DNA of 64,000 nucleotides from Echria macrotheca (GCA_030411725.1 MU839833.1:1-64000), one strand, 5' to 3'; numbered from the stretch's first letter, positions 11,044-21,529 are shown. The notes: generated from the letters alone by a model not told the origin. Made by a program: numbers and translations.

Positions 11044-12106
11044 TTAAGCAGCAAGCCGCATCCGCCATGCCAGGATCGCCGGCAGCTGTGTATAGTTGAC
11101 GCTTGCCTCGCGCCTATCCTCACGAGCATCCGCTTCGGTAAAGGCTGGCTCTTCCATGGCGTCCATGACCAGTCCGCCTTTGAAGAACGTGCTGAAGAGC
11201 TCGCACATGGGACGGTGGAAGTACAGCTGGTATTGCCTCCGGTTGAGTTTCGTCAAGTTCTGAAAGGATGGACAGGATGCACTGACCTGCATTCTTGGCT
11301 GGCCGGGAATTGCCCAACCCCGGAAGGGCGGCACATGAAGGTACTCCTTGATCACCTTGGACCGGACGACTCGCGTGTTGCCCTCAGGATCAAAATCGAT
11401 CTCGATTTTGCGGGTGGCGTTGTTGGTAAAGAAAACGGGATGGAGCACCGTAGCGACAAAGCTAGACCATCAGCTTCTTCTCCGGCTCCTCTCGGCCTTT
11501 GCTTTTCCCCGACGTGAAGGGGCGCGACTTACATGCCATCCTTGGCCAACAGCTTGGGCAGAGCGCGAACAAGCGGGTCGAGCGTCGCAATGTCCATAAT
11601 GGCCATGCTGATGGTGACGATGTCAAAAGTCTTGCGGACATCAGCTCGACTGATTCATCGGAAATAGGAGCGAAAAGAAAAAGAAAAAAGAGCCGTCACA
11701 AGAGCCTGCCGAATAACAACCACTACAACCTCACCTTCTCGCCCTCATCCGCAATCAACGCTGCAAGATCATGGTCGCTCGTGACATCAACCTTGCGGAA
11801 CCGCATGTTCATGCCATCCTCAACATGTCCCTGCGCGATGCGGAGCATGTTGTCGGCCCCATCTGTCGCCAGCACAGTAGTACCGGGGTGGCGGGCGATC
11901 AGACGCGCGACAACGCCGTTGCCGGTGGCCAGATCGAGGGCTTTAACATGGGCCCCGCCCGAGACCTTTTCAGCGATGAACCGCTCGATGGCCGGTGCCT
12001 GGAGGACCTTGAAGTACTGGTTCCCGTCGCGCGTGTAATTCTCGTCCCAGAATGCTGCGACGTCTTCCCAGACCGAGAGAGCTTCACCGGAGAGGTGTGC
12101 TGTCAT
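11044..12106 (-). CDS. Class I SAM-dependent methyltransferase
   Basis: About 295 residues from exons 12106-11735, 11630-11533 and 11461-11044. Motif I is ALDLATGNGVVARLIA followed by VLATDGADNMLRIA (motif II acid), and KTFDIVTISMAIMDIA fits motif IV. The C-terminal part contains IPGQP and FHRPMCELF, seen in a fungal family of small-molecule methyltransferases. Introns are GTGAGG...GCAAG and GTAAGT...TCTAG, and all phases agree. A 27-nt stretch at 11286-11260 begins GT and ends AG but is shorter than known fungal introns, so I keep it as coding; the family alignment there (RMQ...YFHRP) looks stretched and should be checked. Cytosolic; substrate unknown. Confidence 0.8.
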
Positions 12107-12677
12107 GGTGTCTTCTGGTGTCTGACTGGACCTTATTTAGGTCTCTTTTCCTTCGAGGGGATGTTCTCGAGTTCCCGACCACAGGCAGAACTGAAAAAAG
12201 AGGAGGAGAAAGGAGAACTTTCGTCTCCGACAAGTCTGTTCGAGGGAAAGATTATATCTTTCAACCATTGCGGCTGTGTCCAAGATGCGACCGATACGGA
12301 ATACTCGGCGCCCCATTGGTGACTCAGGCCGATGCTGTTGCGTTGCAACCTGATGCAGGCTCTAAAGTCCCGTCCAATGAGGTTTCCGCGGGGTCATCCG
12401 TCTTGCAGCCCAAGTTCCGCTGTGAGTCCACCTTCCATCATGGCGCCAAGGGTTGATGACATGGAGTTTGGAGAAGAAGTAGCCAGAGAAGGTACCTTCC
12501 CGATCAGGATATTCTCCATAGGGAGATAACATGATGAGCAGTCTCTGTGCCGACTAATTTGATGTGCTGTGTCTCGGGCAAGGAAAGCGCGATGAGTTAA
12601 ATCCGTAACAGCGATTGGAAGACTCTTCACGGGAAAGCTTGACAGTGTCTTGTAATATTCAGGTAGATATGGGCGAC

Positions 12678-12784
12678 GTAGGCGCTCGTGTGCTATAACT
12701 AGGTGCTTTAGAAGAGGGACCGCTTATTACCCGCTAAGGGGTGGAAGCCTTCGGCTTCTTACGGTTTAAGCCAAATAATAATAT
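12678..12784 (+). mobile_element. SINE-like short dispersed element, copy B
   Basis: 107 bp flanked by an 11-bp direct repeat, atatgggcgac, at 12667-12677 and 12785-12795. Its right 70 bp match copy A (126-195), including the gaagcc-ttc-ggcttc hairpin and the CAAAT(AAT)n tail. It extends about 37 bp further 5' than copy A, which suggests 5' truncation of A. No coding capacity. Confidence 0.6.
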
Positions 12785-12857
12785 ATATGGGCGACATGGG
12801 TGAAGAGTGGGAGACAAAAAAAGAAAGAAAGGACAAGTATAGGCAGGAGTAAAAAAG

Positions 12858-12976
12858 ACATACAACACCAGGGATTCGCTGGTCGTCACCGACCCAACTA
12901 CTAATCTGGCGGTCGCTGGCTTATCTATGGGAGAGCGGACGGGATCCCGAGTTGTCCAGTGCCTATGGTCGTATGT
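12858..12976 (-). rRNA. 5S: 5S rRNA gene, variant isotype
   Basis: 119 nt on the minus strand, starting ACATACGACCATA and ending GGTGTTGTATGT, the same as Neurospora-type 5S at both ends. The internal control region (TCCCATAGATAAGCC, GGTGACGACC) is intact. TATA lies at about -30 to -27 (13006-13003), as required for Neurospora 5S transcription, and a T-run follows the 3' end (A-run on + at 12851-12856). It differs from the other two copies by paired changes in helix II (CC to GG on one side, GG to CC on the other), so it looks like a maintained isotype and not decay. One A-C mismatch remains in that helix. Confidence 0.92.
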
Positions 12977-13155
12977 GATTGTGTAGATGCGAAGAAGTGG
13001 CTTATAGGGAAGTCAGCAACGACGATATTACATGCCTCCCTAGGTAGGTAGGTATTGAAGGGCAGGCCCGCGGTTTGTTCAAAAAGGTCAAGTGACATGC
13101 GTACCCTTTGTTATCAAGGACCATAACTAGCTGGGCGCGGGCGCTTCAAGTGAGA

Positions 13156-13232
13156 CCAGGAAGTTCAGGAAGTGCCCCGCCGGGGCGTTAGCGCAAGGCC
13201 GCGCTCAGTCGCCGAACGAAGCGACGTCGCAG
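13156..13232 (-). repeat. Second dispersed repeat, copy 1
   Basis: On the minus strand this matches 56343-56412 (+) over about 70 bp with several mismatches and one gap. The most conserved part is GTCGCTTCGTTCGGCGACT, which can fold as AGTCGC/GCGACT around a TTCGTTC loop. Both copies lie just outside the 5' side of a 5S rRNA gene. Confidence 0.55.
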
Positions 13233-13509
13233 ACGACTCGTACAATTTATGAGATTTTTGTCTCGATTGAGATGATTCCCCCTCTACGTAAACCTAGTCT
13301 CGTCGTCCTCCCACCCACCCGGCGATTACGGGAAGCCTGTCCACTAATGGGCAGGGTTTGGAATTCGTAGAAGTAGAAGTAGTAGTAGTTTCTAAATCAT
13401 AGTTATGACAATAATAATAGCGTGGGAGTGTCGATATCAACAGTGGTAATGCTACCTACCCTCATCAGCTTTTAATGATGACAGTGCATGCGAATATATA
13501 AATAATTAT

Positions 13510-14373
13510 TTACTGACTAATACTACTATTACTACTACTACTACTTCTACGAACTCCAAACCCTAGTAGTAACGGGTCCTGCAAGACGCTCAAGACTGAA
13601 AAGCCCCCTGTAAGGAGGGCAATGAACTGGCCGATGGCCTGCAGATCATTGACCGACTCCACGCTGTTGGCCTTGATCAAGTATTCCACCACGGCTATGG
13701 AGAATAGGCTCCAGACGACCGAGAGAACCAGCAGGCTGGGCTCGACTCGGGGGTCGAGCTGCTCCTCCCATTTGTGTTTCCACCATTTATGAGGCATCTT
13801 TGGCCGCACCAGCCGGATGACGATCATGGCGGTGCAGAGAACCAGGTAGGCGATGACGGCGACCATGCAGAAGACGCGGAACGGGCCGTCGACCGAGACG
13901 TTGCCGAAGAAGGCGACGGCGTGACACCCAGACGGTTCCAGTTTCTCCCACCCGACGACCCAGAACCAGCAGTAGAAGGCAGCCGTGGCGGTGTCCATGG
14001 CGATGCGCGGCAGGCCGTAGAGGCTGGCGAAAGGGTTCAGGCGCTTGAGATGGAGGCTGGGCAGCGGGCCGAACAGCAGCCAGAAAGCGATGAGGACGTC
14101 GACGGCGACGGCCTCGCCGTTGGCCGTCATGATGATGAGACTCAGCAAAATGGCGACCTGCAACAGAAGCTTGACAACGAGGGTTGAGGGCTCGGCCGAT
14201 GGTTTCCAGATCGTCACCAACACTTGGGCGGCCCACTGCATGTAGATGCCGACGCGGACGCCAATGCCGTACAGGTCTGGGTTGCCGCCAAAAGCACACT
14301 TGCTCTCGTCCGACCGTATGCTCATTTTGTGTAGGAAAGGATCCATTTCCGAGTCGCTAGAGCTATGTTTCAT
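13510..14373 (-). CDS. Fungal multi-pass membrane protein of unknown function
   Basis: 287 residues, single exon, with about seven hydrophobic segments. The hallmark near the N-terminus is FGGNPDLYGIGVRVGIYMQW, a pattern I recognise from sordariomycete integral membrane proteins without an assigned role. The C-terminus is a Ser-rich tail. A divergent paralogue starts 509 bp away on the other strand with the matching block GNTDLYGLGNRLGIYFQM, so the two probably share a promoter and arose by inverted duplication. No enzyme or channel motif is visible. Confidence 0.75.
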   Translation of the reverse strand: MKHSSSDSEMDPFLHKMSIRSDESKCAFGGNPDLYGIGVRVGIYMQWAAQVLVTIWKPSAEPSTLVVKLLLQVAILLSLIIMTANGEAVAVDVLIAFWLLFGPLPSLHLKRLNPFASLYGLPRIAMDTATAAFYCWFWVVGWEKLEPSGCHAVAFFGNVSVDGPFRVFCMVAVIAYLVLCTAMIVIRLVRPKMPHKWWKHKWEEQLDPRVEPSLLVLSVVWSLFSIAVVEYLIKANSVESVNDLQAIGQFIALLTGGFSVLSVLQDPLLLGFGVRRSSSSSNSSISQ

Positions 14374-14882
14374 AGGAGCGGGGTGGAGGATAGGGAGGGC
14401 CGTGCAAAATATGAACTGGGAAGGAGCAGAAGCCGGTGGTTGACCGCTCTCTTTCCGCCTCTCTTTCTTCTCTCTGTTTCTTTTATTTTTATTTTCCCGC
14501 TCTCATGATATAGGGGTGAGCTGTCGGTACACAGCTGTGTAAAACAGACATGCAAGGGGAAACCCGGAGGCCATGCGCGCAATTGTGGTGGTTCAGCTTG
14601 CTGCAGCCCTGGCCTGGGTTGTCTCCTTCCATGCTAGTCCTTCCCCTGTCATCAGGACGCATCAACCAATACGCGCCCGCCGCATAGCGCCCATGGCCTG
14701 CAGTTTTCCCGTGCATGCATTTTTTACACAACTGTGTAGGTAGATATACGGAAAACCGGCAACTCAGAGATATCTGACAAACGCTGTATTCAACTCGACA
14801 CCAACCGACCAAAGACTCTTCTCCCATCAGCCTGGGTGGTCAACACGTTCTTCCTTCTTGGTTGTCAACATTTCATGTCGAG
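14374..14882. promoter_or_regulatory. Divergent promoter of the membrane-protein pair
   Basis: 509 bp between two divergently oriented paralogous genes. The part by 14374-14530 is rich in CTTT/TTTC on the + strand. No other gene seen. Confidence 0.5.
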
Positions 14883-15821
14883 ATGTCAGATACCTGCCGG
14901 TCTGATGGTAATACGGACCTATACGGTTTGGGAAATCGGCTCGGTATCTACTTCCAGATGATCGCCTTCATCATCGCCGGCCGAAGGGGCGTGATGGTCG
15001 AGCCGTTGGGAGCTCTCATAAGCTCCATCAATGTTTCCCTCCTGGCCACCTTCATCGCCGTCGTCAAGGCGATCGCAAATGGGACCATGCGCACCGTCGA
15101 CATGGTCATCATCGACAGCCTCATCTTCACACAGGTCAACTTGCCGCTCTTCAGCTTCGACCTCATGTTTCCCTCATGTTTCTCCTGTCCCCCGCCAGCA
15201 CGCTTCTCATGTCTCCGCTCGCCTTCGGCATGCAAACCCTCGTCGCCTGGTTCTGGTTTGTGGGTCTCGACAAGCTCCCGAGGACGGACTGTCCGGACGA
15301 CTACGGCTTCTTCTTTTCCGAGGCGAGCCTGTACGGCTGGTTCTCAACCCTGTGGAAGGTCCTCTCAGTCGGCTTAGCAATCCTCACCGGGATTGCATTT
15401 CTCGCCGGTAAGAACCCAGTCTACCTACCTACCTAATTAACACGGATGCTGACTGGTCTCACTAATACTTTTGGTGCTTGCAGCATATAGCTTAATGGCA
15501 AAGATGACATGTCGGTCCGGATACACCGAAGACGAATCTGTCACGGAGCGGCGGGAGAAAGCCGAGAGCAGAAAGTTCAAGGAGCTCGTCTTTCTTCTTT
15601 TTCCCTTCACCATCATCATGACCGAGTGCACCGTGGCCTGGAACAACCTCGACGGGGTCTACTCGGTTGGGTCGGTGTCTCAGCTGATTCCGCTGATCCT
15701 CGGTATAGGCTTGGTGGCCTACATGTCGTTGTGCCACACGCAGCTAGACGAGGCCCGTCATCGACTGGAACGAAGTCAACAAATTCAGAGAGAATTACAC
15801 AGTCGGTACTATGAACAATGA
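14883..15821 (+). pseudogene. Membrane protein paralogue broken by 11-bp duplication
   Basis: Paralogue of the gene at 13510-14373. Reading starts at ATG 14883 (MSDTCRSDGNTDLYGLGNRL), runs in frame to FSFDLMF, then meets a perfect 11-bp tandem duplication (cctcatgtttc at 15161-15171 and 15172-15182). This shifts the frame; the family sequence continues in another frame (LLMSPLAFGMQTLVAWFWFV). A GTAAGA...TTGCAG intron (15408-15483) joins to the last exon (15484-15821). Exons sum to 863 nt, which is 11 more than 284 codons, so the duplication alone explains the break; the predicted ancestor is 283 residues, close to its 287-residue partner. The rest of the frame is clean, so the lesion is recent or a sequencing error. 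Confidence 0.75.
15161..15182 (+). repeat. 11-bp tandem duplication causing a frameshift
   Basis: Two adjacent perfect copies of cctcatgtttc inside the membrane-protein coding sequence. Eleven is not a multiple of three, so the reading frame changes exactly here. Confidence 0.9.
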
Positions 15822-15921
15822 GGATGGACTCTCTGGGGTATTTGGGATTCTGTGATTCCATCGCGCGGCTTTGATTATGTGCCCAAGGTCACTTTGGGAG
15901 AGCCTGGTGTTAGGATTTAGG

Positions 15922-15994
15922 TAGGCCTAGGAATTACCCATGGGTAACCCGGAAAAAAGATGGGTTACCCATGGGTGGGGAATTCCCAGGCCTA
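15922..15994. repeat. Long inverted repeat between convergent genes
   Basis: Left arm 15922-15950 and right arm 15962-15994 are nearly perfect reverse complements (arms of 29 and 33 bases; the right arm has a small insertion near gggg) around an 11-base purine-rich loop. The arms contain nested palindromes ACCCATGGGT and AGGCCT. It lies in the 279-bp space between the 3' ends of two converging genes, so it may form an RNA hairpin in either 3' untranslated region. Confidence 0.8.
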
Positions 15995-16100
15995 GACTCA
16001 TTTAGGTACTAGATGCCCGTCCTACCACCTACATGTACCTATTTTAAGGACAATCTCCGGGTTCCTCGAAACCAACCCAAACTTGCAACTTCTCGTCATC

Positions 16101-17829
16101 CTAATAAGCATAGATCCAAGTATACCGCTGATCGCCTCTCCTCTCGGTGCTGAACCGCTCCTCCAGGAACCGAGCCTCGTCCCAGGAAGCCACCATCTTC
16201 CTCCGCCTCCGGTTCTCGAGCATATACATGACCCTTACAAAGACGAAGCCCAGCATGCCCACGGCCGTGATGATCATGGTCACCGTCAGCGGGTACTTGT
16301 AGCTCGGCCCGTACTTGCTCTTGAACAGCTGGCCGGCGATGACGCCCGCCAGATTCGAGTAGCCATTTATGCCCAGCACCAGCGACCGTGCACCCGTCCA
16401 CGGCGTGTTGCCCGCCAGCCACACGGCGATCAGCGGGCCGCCGGCGAAGACGCCAGACAGACAGACGTGGGCGAAGCCGTACCGCAGTTTCGGGTCTGAC
16501 GAGGCAGCCATCACGGCACACCCGATCAGACCGAGGAGCATACCGAAGACCGTGTGCAACGAGCGCTCGCGGAAGTGGTCGGACGAGTAGACGATGATGA
16601 CGAGGCCGATGCTGCCGACGACGAATGGCGGGACCGACATGAGCGTTGCGTCGATGCCCTTGTATCCGATACCTTGCACGATGAGCGGCAGGAAGGTGGT
16701 GAATGCGGTGACGGGCTGTCTTGGTCAGTTGCGATTATACGGCGAGGGGCTAGGAGGTTAAAACTTACCAACACCGACGTGATGTTAAACACAACAGTCA
16801 ACAGCTTCTTCCAATCCTTCGCCACATCCACGATATCCCTCTTCAGCTCAGCCATCCGGCTCCCCGCCTCACCGTGCTCCATCAGCTCCTGCGCGCCCGC
16901 CAAATCCCGCTGCATCCTCGCCACGGCGTGCGCCCGCTCCTTAGCATTCAAGAACCAGGCGGTGCCAACATTGGTGGGAAACACGAAGAGCGCGATCAGC
17001 GCGATCAGTATGGTCAGCCCGCCCTCGACCAGAAACACAGCCTGCCACCCGTGAATCGTCTCCGTCTCGACGTGCAGCAGCCCGTACGCGATCAGGCCGG
17101 CAAAGGCCGACGCGATCGAGTACATGCCCGAGAACAGGCCCATGCGCAGGCCGAGCGAGAACTTGGGGTACATGGTGGACATGTAGTAGAAAGCCGTCTG
17201 CGTGAAGCCGGACTCGGCCACTCCGAGAAGGAGACGCAGCGCGATCAGCGCGCCCGACGAGCGGATGCCCGCGTGCGCCATGGATAGACAGCCCCAGGCG
17301 CCGAGGGAGCAGGCGAGCCACCAGCGTGGACCGACGCGGCGGCCGAGGATGACCATGATGGGTTGGAGGGGGACATAGGTGGCGGAGAACTAAGGTAACA
17401 TCCGTCAGCTAAAAACAGTTCAACACAGGGTCAAGTATCAGGCGACATACCAACGAAAGAGAATTGGGAATGTCATCGGGTTCGAGATTAGCATCCTTGA
17501 CGAAACTGCTCGTCGCGACGAACCCGACGTTGGTCTTGTCAATACCGCAGAGCTGGAAGGATGGAATTCATCAGCAAAAAAAAGCTCATCATGTTATTAC
17601 CAACAAGAGTTTTAAGCTGGATACTCACGATAAAGCTGATGGCTAGAACTAGCAGGACGGTAAAGTCCAGCTTCAAGTTGACGCTCCTGTCCAGGGCCCG
17701 CTCCTCATCGCTGGCGGGGACATATCGGGGGATGACCTCGGGCGGGATGGTGATATCCTTGCCGTCGCCGACGTCGACGACTTCCTCTACATCGCCCTTT
17801 CGCGACTTGTCGGAGGGCTCGGGCGCCAT
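16101..17829 (-). CDS. MFS permease, allantoate/anion symporter type (Dal5-like)
   Basis: 512 residues from exons 17829-17629, 17552-17451, 17389-16769 and 16715-16101, all phase 0. Twelve hydrophobic segments with cytosolic N- and C-termini. The N-terminus has a pre-TM1 segment typical of the fungal anion:cation symporter family (DRSVNLKLDFTVLLVLAISF), then LCGIDKTNVGFV and the loop LGRRVGPRWWLACSLGAWG. Members carry allantoate, nicotinate, carboxylates or vitamins; the substrate here cannot be told. It is divergent from the P450 gene (638 bp between starts), and a D-amino-acid oxidase follows the P450, so it may import the substrate of that small pathway. Confidence 0.88.
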
Positions 17830-18467
17830 GCTCGGGATCGGAATCGTAGTAGGCCTGCAGAAACAAAAACACCGGCTTTAGTAGTCTCACTGGATTCGGC
17901 TTTTGGAGCGCGGGAAGCCGTATATAATCCCCTAGCCCGAAACCGATACTTTGTATGAATTTCGACTGTTGGTGTTCCAATACCTTCAAAGTTCAAGGAT
18001 CCGGGTCCATTATAAGCTGCCCCCCACATACCGATCGGAAAACCACATGCAGCGAAGCAATTACTTCAACCACCGACTGATAAGTCAGCCCGGGGTTGAG
18101 TTTGTCGGGAAAACAACACGGCAAAGCATGATTGGTGCGCACCGGTGATCCTTCGCCTGGTAAAGGTTAACCGCGTCACCCACCCTCGCGTATAACAACC
18201 GCAAGCGCTCCTATCATGTAGACCGTGCTCACTTGTTCACTAGTGTGTGTGATTCCTTCCCCGCAACCCGGGTTGGCAACAGCCGGGACACGGGTCGGTA
18301 TGACGGCAATCTGGGAAGGATGCCGCTAAAAAGGCCGAGCGAAACAAGAAGATGAAATATTCAAAGACTTTGGAGGTTTCTTCAAATATGGTGTGTTGTC
18401 GGTCTTCTTTTGGATGTGATCTTGTCCAGCTTGTTGATGGTAGCACACTTTTGAATCCAGCGACAAG
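17830..18467. promoter_or_regulatory. Divergent promoter, permease / P450
   Basis: 638 bp between the starts of the permease (minus) and P450 (plus) genes; the arrangement suggests shared control. No gene or RNA recognised. Confidence 0.5.
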
Positions 18468-19808
18468 ATGACAACCGCCGACCCAGTCCAGCCCGTAGCA
18501 GTGGCAGACAGCGATCCCATCACACAAGAACGCATCGACACCTCGCCGGCGATAGTAAGCGACAACGTCGACGCCATCCTCCGCGACTACGACGTCTTCC
18601 GCCAAAAATGCCCCGTAGCCCACACGAACCAGTACGGCGGCTACTGGCTCATGACGCGCTACGACGACATCAAAGCCGCCGCGCTCGACTCGGCCACCTT
18701 CATATCCTCCGTGAAAGCCGTCATCCCCTCGGACCCGCGCGGCCTCCGCCGGCCGCCGCTCAACTTTGACGCGCCGAACCACACGCCTTACCGGACGGCG
18801 CTGGACAGAACCCTAAAACCGGCGCGGATCAAGCGGCTCGGCGAGCCGCTCGCGCGTCATGCCGAGGAGCTGCTGCAGCGGCTTCTCGAGAAAGGGAAGG
18901 GGAACATCTGCACCGAGTTTGCGGCTTCGTATGCCGCCTGGGTCGAGACGGAGTGGCTCAACCTCTCCCCGGACACGGCTCCGCGGCTGGCGAGCACGGC
19001 GTCGGCGTGGGTGGACGCGTGGCGGCGGATGGACGGGCAGAATGTGACGTTTTACAGCACGCAGCTCTACGAGATTGCCGGCGAGGTGCTCGCGGACCGG
19101 AGGGAGAACCCTAGGAACCCCGAGGAGGATCCGGCTAGTAGTCTGTTGCTCGAGAAGAACAGCAACGGGGAGCCGCTGGAGGAGGTGCATCTCTTGTAAG
19201 ACATTCCAATACCGCAATCTAGAGAGGACGAACTAACCGAGAGACAGAGGCTGCATAAGACAATCCCTCGTCGTGGGTATGGTCGCCCCGCCCCTGATGC
19301 TCGGCGGGATATGCAATCACCTCTCGCAAGACCAGGCGCTCCAGCAGCAGCTCCGAGAGGATCCCAGTCTGATCCCCGCTGCGATCGAGGAGTTTGTGCG
19401 GTTGTTCAGTCCGTATCGCGGCTTTGCGAGGACTGCATCGAAAGAAATTGTGCTGCACGGCCAGACGATCAAGCCTGGTGTTCCGATTTCGATTACTTAT
19501 AGCGCGGCGAACCGCGATCCGAGCGTGTTTGACGATCCGCACAAGTTTGTGTTGAACAGGCCGAATATTGCCATGCATATGGGCTTCGGGAGGGGGAGAC
19601 ATCGGTGTGTTGGACAGCCGCTTGCTACGTTGTAGGTTTGCGTATTCCTCTCGTATTTGTAACAGAGGCTAACTGCTGTAGGGCACTGCAAACGGCGCTC
19701 CGCACGTTGTTGAAAAATACGAAGAGTTTCCGGGTCAATGGCAACCTGGAATACGCGAGGATGCCCGAGATGGGGATTATTAGTTGTCCTCTGGAATTTG
19801 AGGTGTAG
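18468..19808 (+). CDS. Soluble cytochrome P450 lacking the I-helix Thr
   Basis: 412 residues from exons 18468-19195, 19248-19631 and 19682-19808. There is no N-terminal membrane anchor, the length is about 400, and the layout is bacterial-like. The K-helix ExxR is EEFVR, and the haem-binding loop is MGFGRGRHRCVGQPLA with the Cys ligand. The I-helix reads VVGMVAPPLMLGGICNHL, where the usual (A/G)Gx(D/E)T acid-alcohol pair is absent, so normal O2 activation would be compromised; peroxygenase-like, dehydrating or substrate-assisted chemistry is possible. The type resembles bacterial class I P450s and fungal genes thought to have come from bacteria. Soluble, probably cytosolic; substrate unknown. 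Confidence 0.88.
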
Positions 19809-20261
19809 ATAGAGCATGCCGGCCATATCGAGGTCGCATCAAGGGCTAAACGTAGACTAGAGCAAATTCTTCGAGAGGCACTTGACTGCCTCCAACGTGT
19901 CGGCGTTATCTACAGTTGTTTGTCCACACTGGGTGCGGAATTAGGGCCGCTCAGCGCTCTGCAGCCGAAAAGCTTGTCACGGACCGACGCATCCCGCTCA
20001 GAGCGGGCCGGCCCCGTATCTTGGATTCTAGAAGCAGCGGACTCGGCGTTGACCTGCATAATCGGCCCATGCGGGGAGGTTCCTTGTGGCGAGATGCGGG
20101 CAGCGGAACCGGAACCCGCCGGGCTAGCGGGATTGTTGGGACCAAGATAAAGGTCAAGGTTTTCCCTGCTTTGCTGTTTTGAGGAGAACCGAAGTCGGCC
20201 ACCTCCAATTCCCGGGGCGGATTGATCATTGACCGGCTTTGGCGTCTCAGCATATCTCAAG
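19809..20261. promoter_or_regulatory. Region between P450 and D-amino-acid oxidase
   Basis: 453 bp between co-oriented genes; should hold the P450 3' end and the oxidase promoter. Open frames here on both strands lack any domain. Confidence 0.45.
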
Positions 20262-21529
20262 ATGCCAACCGTTGTGGTAATAGGGTTTGTTCGTCCCGGT
20301 CTCGCCCAGTACTTGGCGATACGCTAACAAACGGGTCGTCCAGCGCCGGCGTCACGGGGCTCACCTGTGCGCTTCTCCTGGCCAGGCGTGGGAATGTCGA
20401 CGTAACGGTGGTCGCAAAGCATATGCCTGGCGACTATGACATCGAGTACACATCGCCATGGGCGGGCGCGAATGTCTTGCCGTATGAAACCCCCTCCATT
20501 CGTACAAAAGTTCATGCTCATGCTGGTCGTAGAATGTCGGTGCAAGAAACGAGCCGATGGGAAAGCCGGACCTGGCCGGAGTTACAACGGCTCGCTGCCG
20601 AGGTGCCCGAAGCCGGCATCCACTTCCAGAGTGAGATTCTCTCCCTCTTCTTTCTTTGCGGATGTCTGACAGAAACAGAGGCGCGCGTGTTCCGACTCGC
20701 AAAAGATGCAGCAACCGACTTCAAGGGCCCGCTCTCCGACGGACTCTTCGTCCCGAACCCATGGTATAAGACGCTGATGCCCGACTACCGCGAACTGACC
20801 CCAGACGAGCTCCCCAAAAATCCTGCAGTGCCGCTGATAGCCTCCGGATGCGAGTTCACATCCGTCTGCATCAACACGGCCGTCTACCTCGTCTGGCTGC
20901 TGGGCCAATGCGCCGCCAACGGCGTCAAGATCAAGCGCGCGGTCCTCAAACACGTCTCCGAAGCCGCCGGGATGAGCCACACCGGACGGAATGCCGACAT
21001 CATCATCAACGCATCCGGGTTGTTGTCTTGTCGGCTCGGCGGCGTCATGGACACGACTGTGCAGCCGGCGCGCGGCCAGACCGTCGTCGTCCGGAACGAG
21101 GGCAGCCAGGGCATGATGGTGACGAGCGGCTGCGAGGAAGCCGACGACGAGATGTGCTATACCATGACGCGCGCGGTGGGCGGCGGGACGATCCTGGGCG
21201 GGACGTACCAGCTTGGTAACTGGGAGCCGAATCCGGATCCGAATGTTGCGATCCGCATCATGAAGAGGGCAGTGGAGTTGCATCCCGACTTAACCGGCGG
21301 AAAGGGTATCGAGGCTCTGGATATTATTCGACATGGTGTCGGATTGCGGCCGAGTAGGAAGGGCGGCGTGCGCATCGAGAAGGAAGTCATTGATGGGAAC
21401 TGGGTGGTGCACAATTATGGACATGCTGGGTGGGGGTATCAGGGCAGTTATGGCTGCGCCGAACGCGTACTGGAGTTGGTGGATGAAATTTTGGCACATG
21501 GGAGCTCGAAACGGCAGTCTAAGCTGTAA
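20262..21529 (+). CDS. Peroxisomal D-amino-acid oxidase (FAD)
   Basis: 386 residues from exons 20262-20284, 20344-20630 and 20679-21529. The first splice rebuilds the FAD-binding dinucleotide motif MPTVVVIGAGVTGLTCALLL, which confirms the tiny first exon. Other DAAO landmarks are DIEYTSPWAGAN, ADIIINASGL and the C-terminal GLRPSRKGGVRIE plus NYGHAGWGYQGSYGCA (flavin contacts). The C-terminus is SKL, a canonical PTS1, so the enzyme is peroxisomal and its H2O2 is handled there. Reaction: D-amino acid to 2-oxo acid, NH3 and H2O2. The 48-nt intron at 20631-20678 has no in-frame stop, so unspliced message would still be readable with 16 extra residues. Adjacent to a P450 and a permease. Confidence 0.93.

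Larger units (their letters stand above)
12107..13509. other. Intergenic region with repeats and a 5S gene
   Basis: About 1.4 kb with no protein gene that I can support. It holds the methyltransferase promoter (next to 12106), a SINE-like element (12678-12784), a 5S rRNA gene (12858-12976) and a copy of a second dispersed repeat (13156-13232). Confidence 0.6.

Noticed and set aside
11260..11286. 27-nt GT...AG stretch in the methyltransferase
   Set aside because: Too short for a fungal intron; kept as coding with a note.
12858..12976. Calling this 5S copy a pseudogene because of its differences
   Set aside because: Differences are mostly paired in helix II, the ends and control regions are intact, and a TATA lies at -30.
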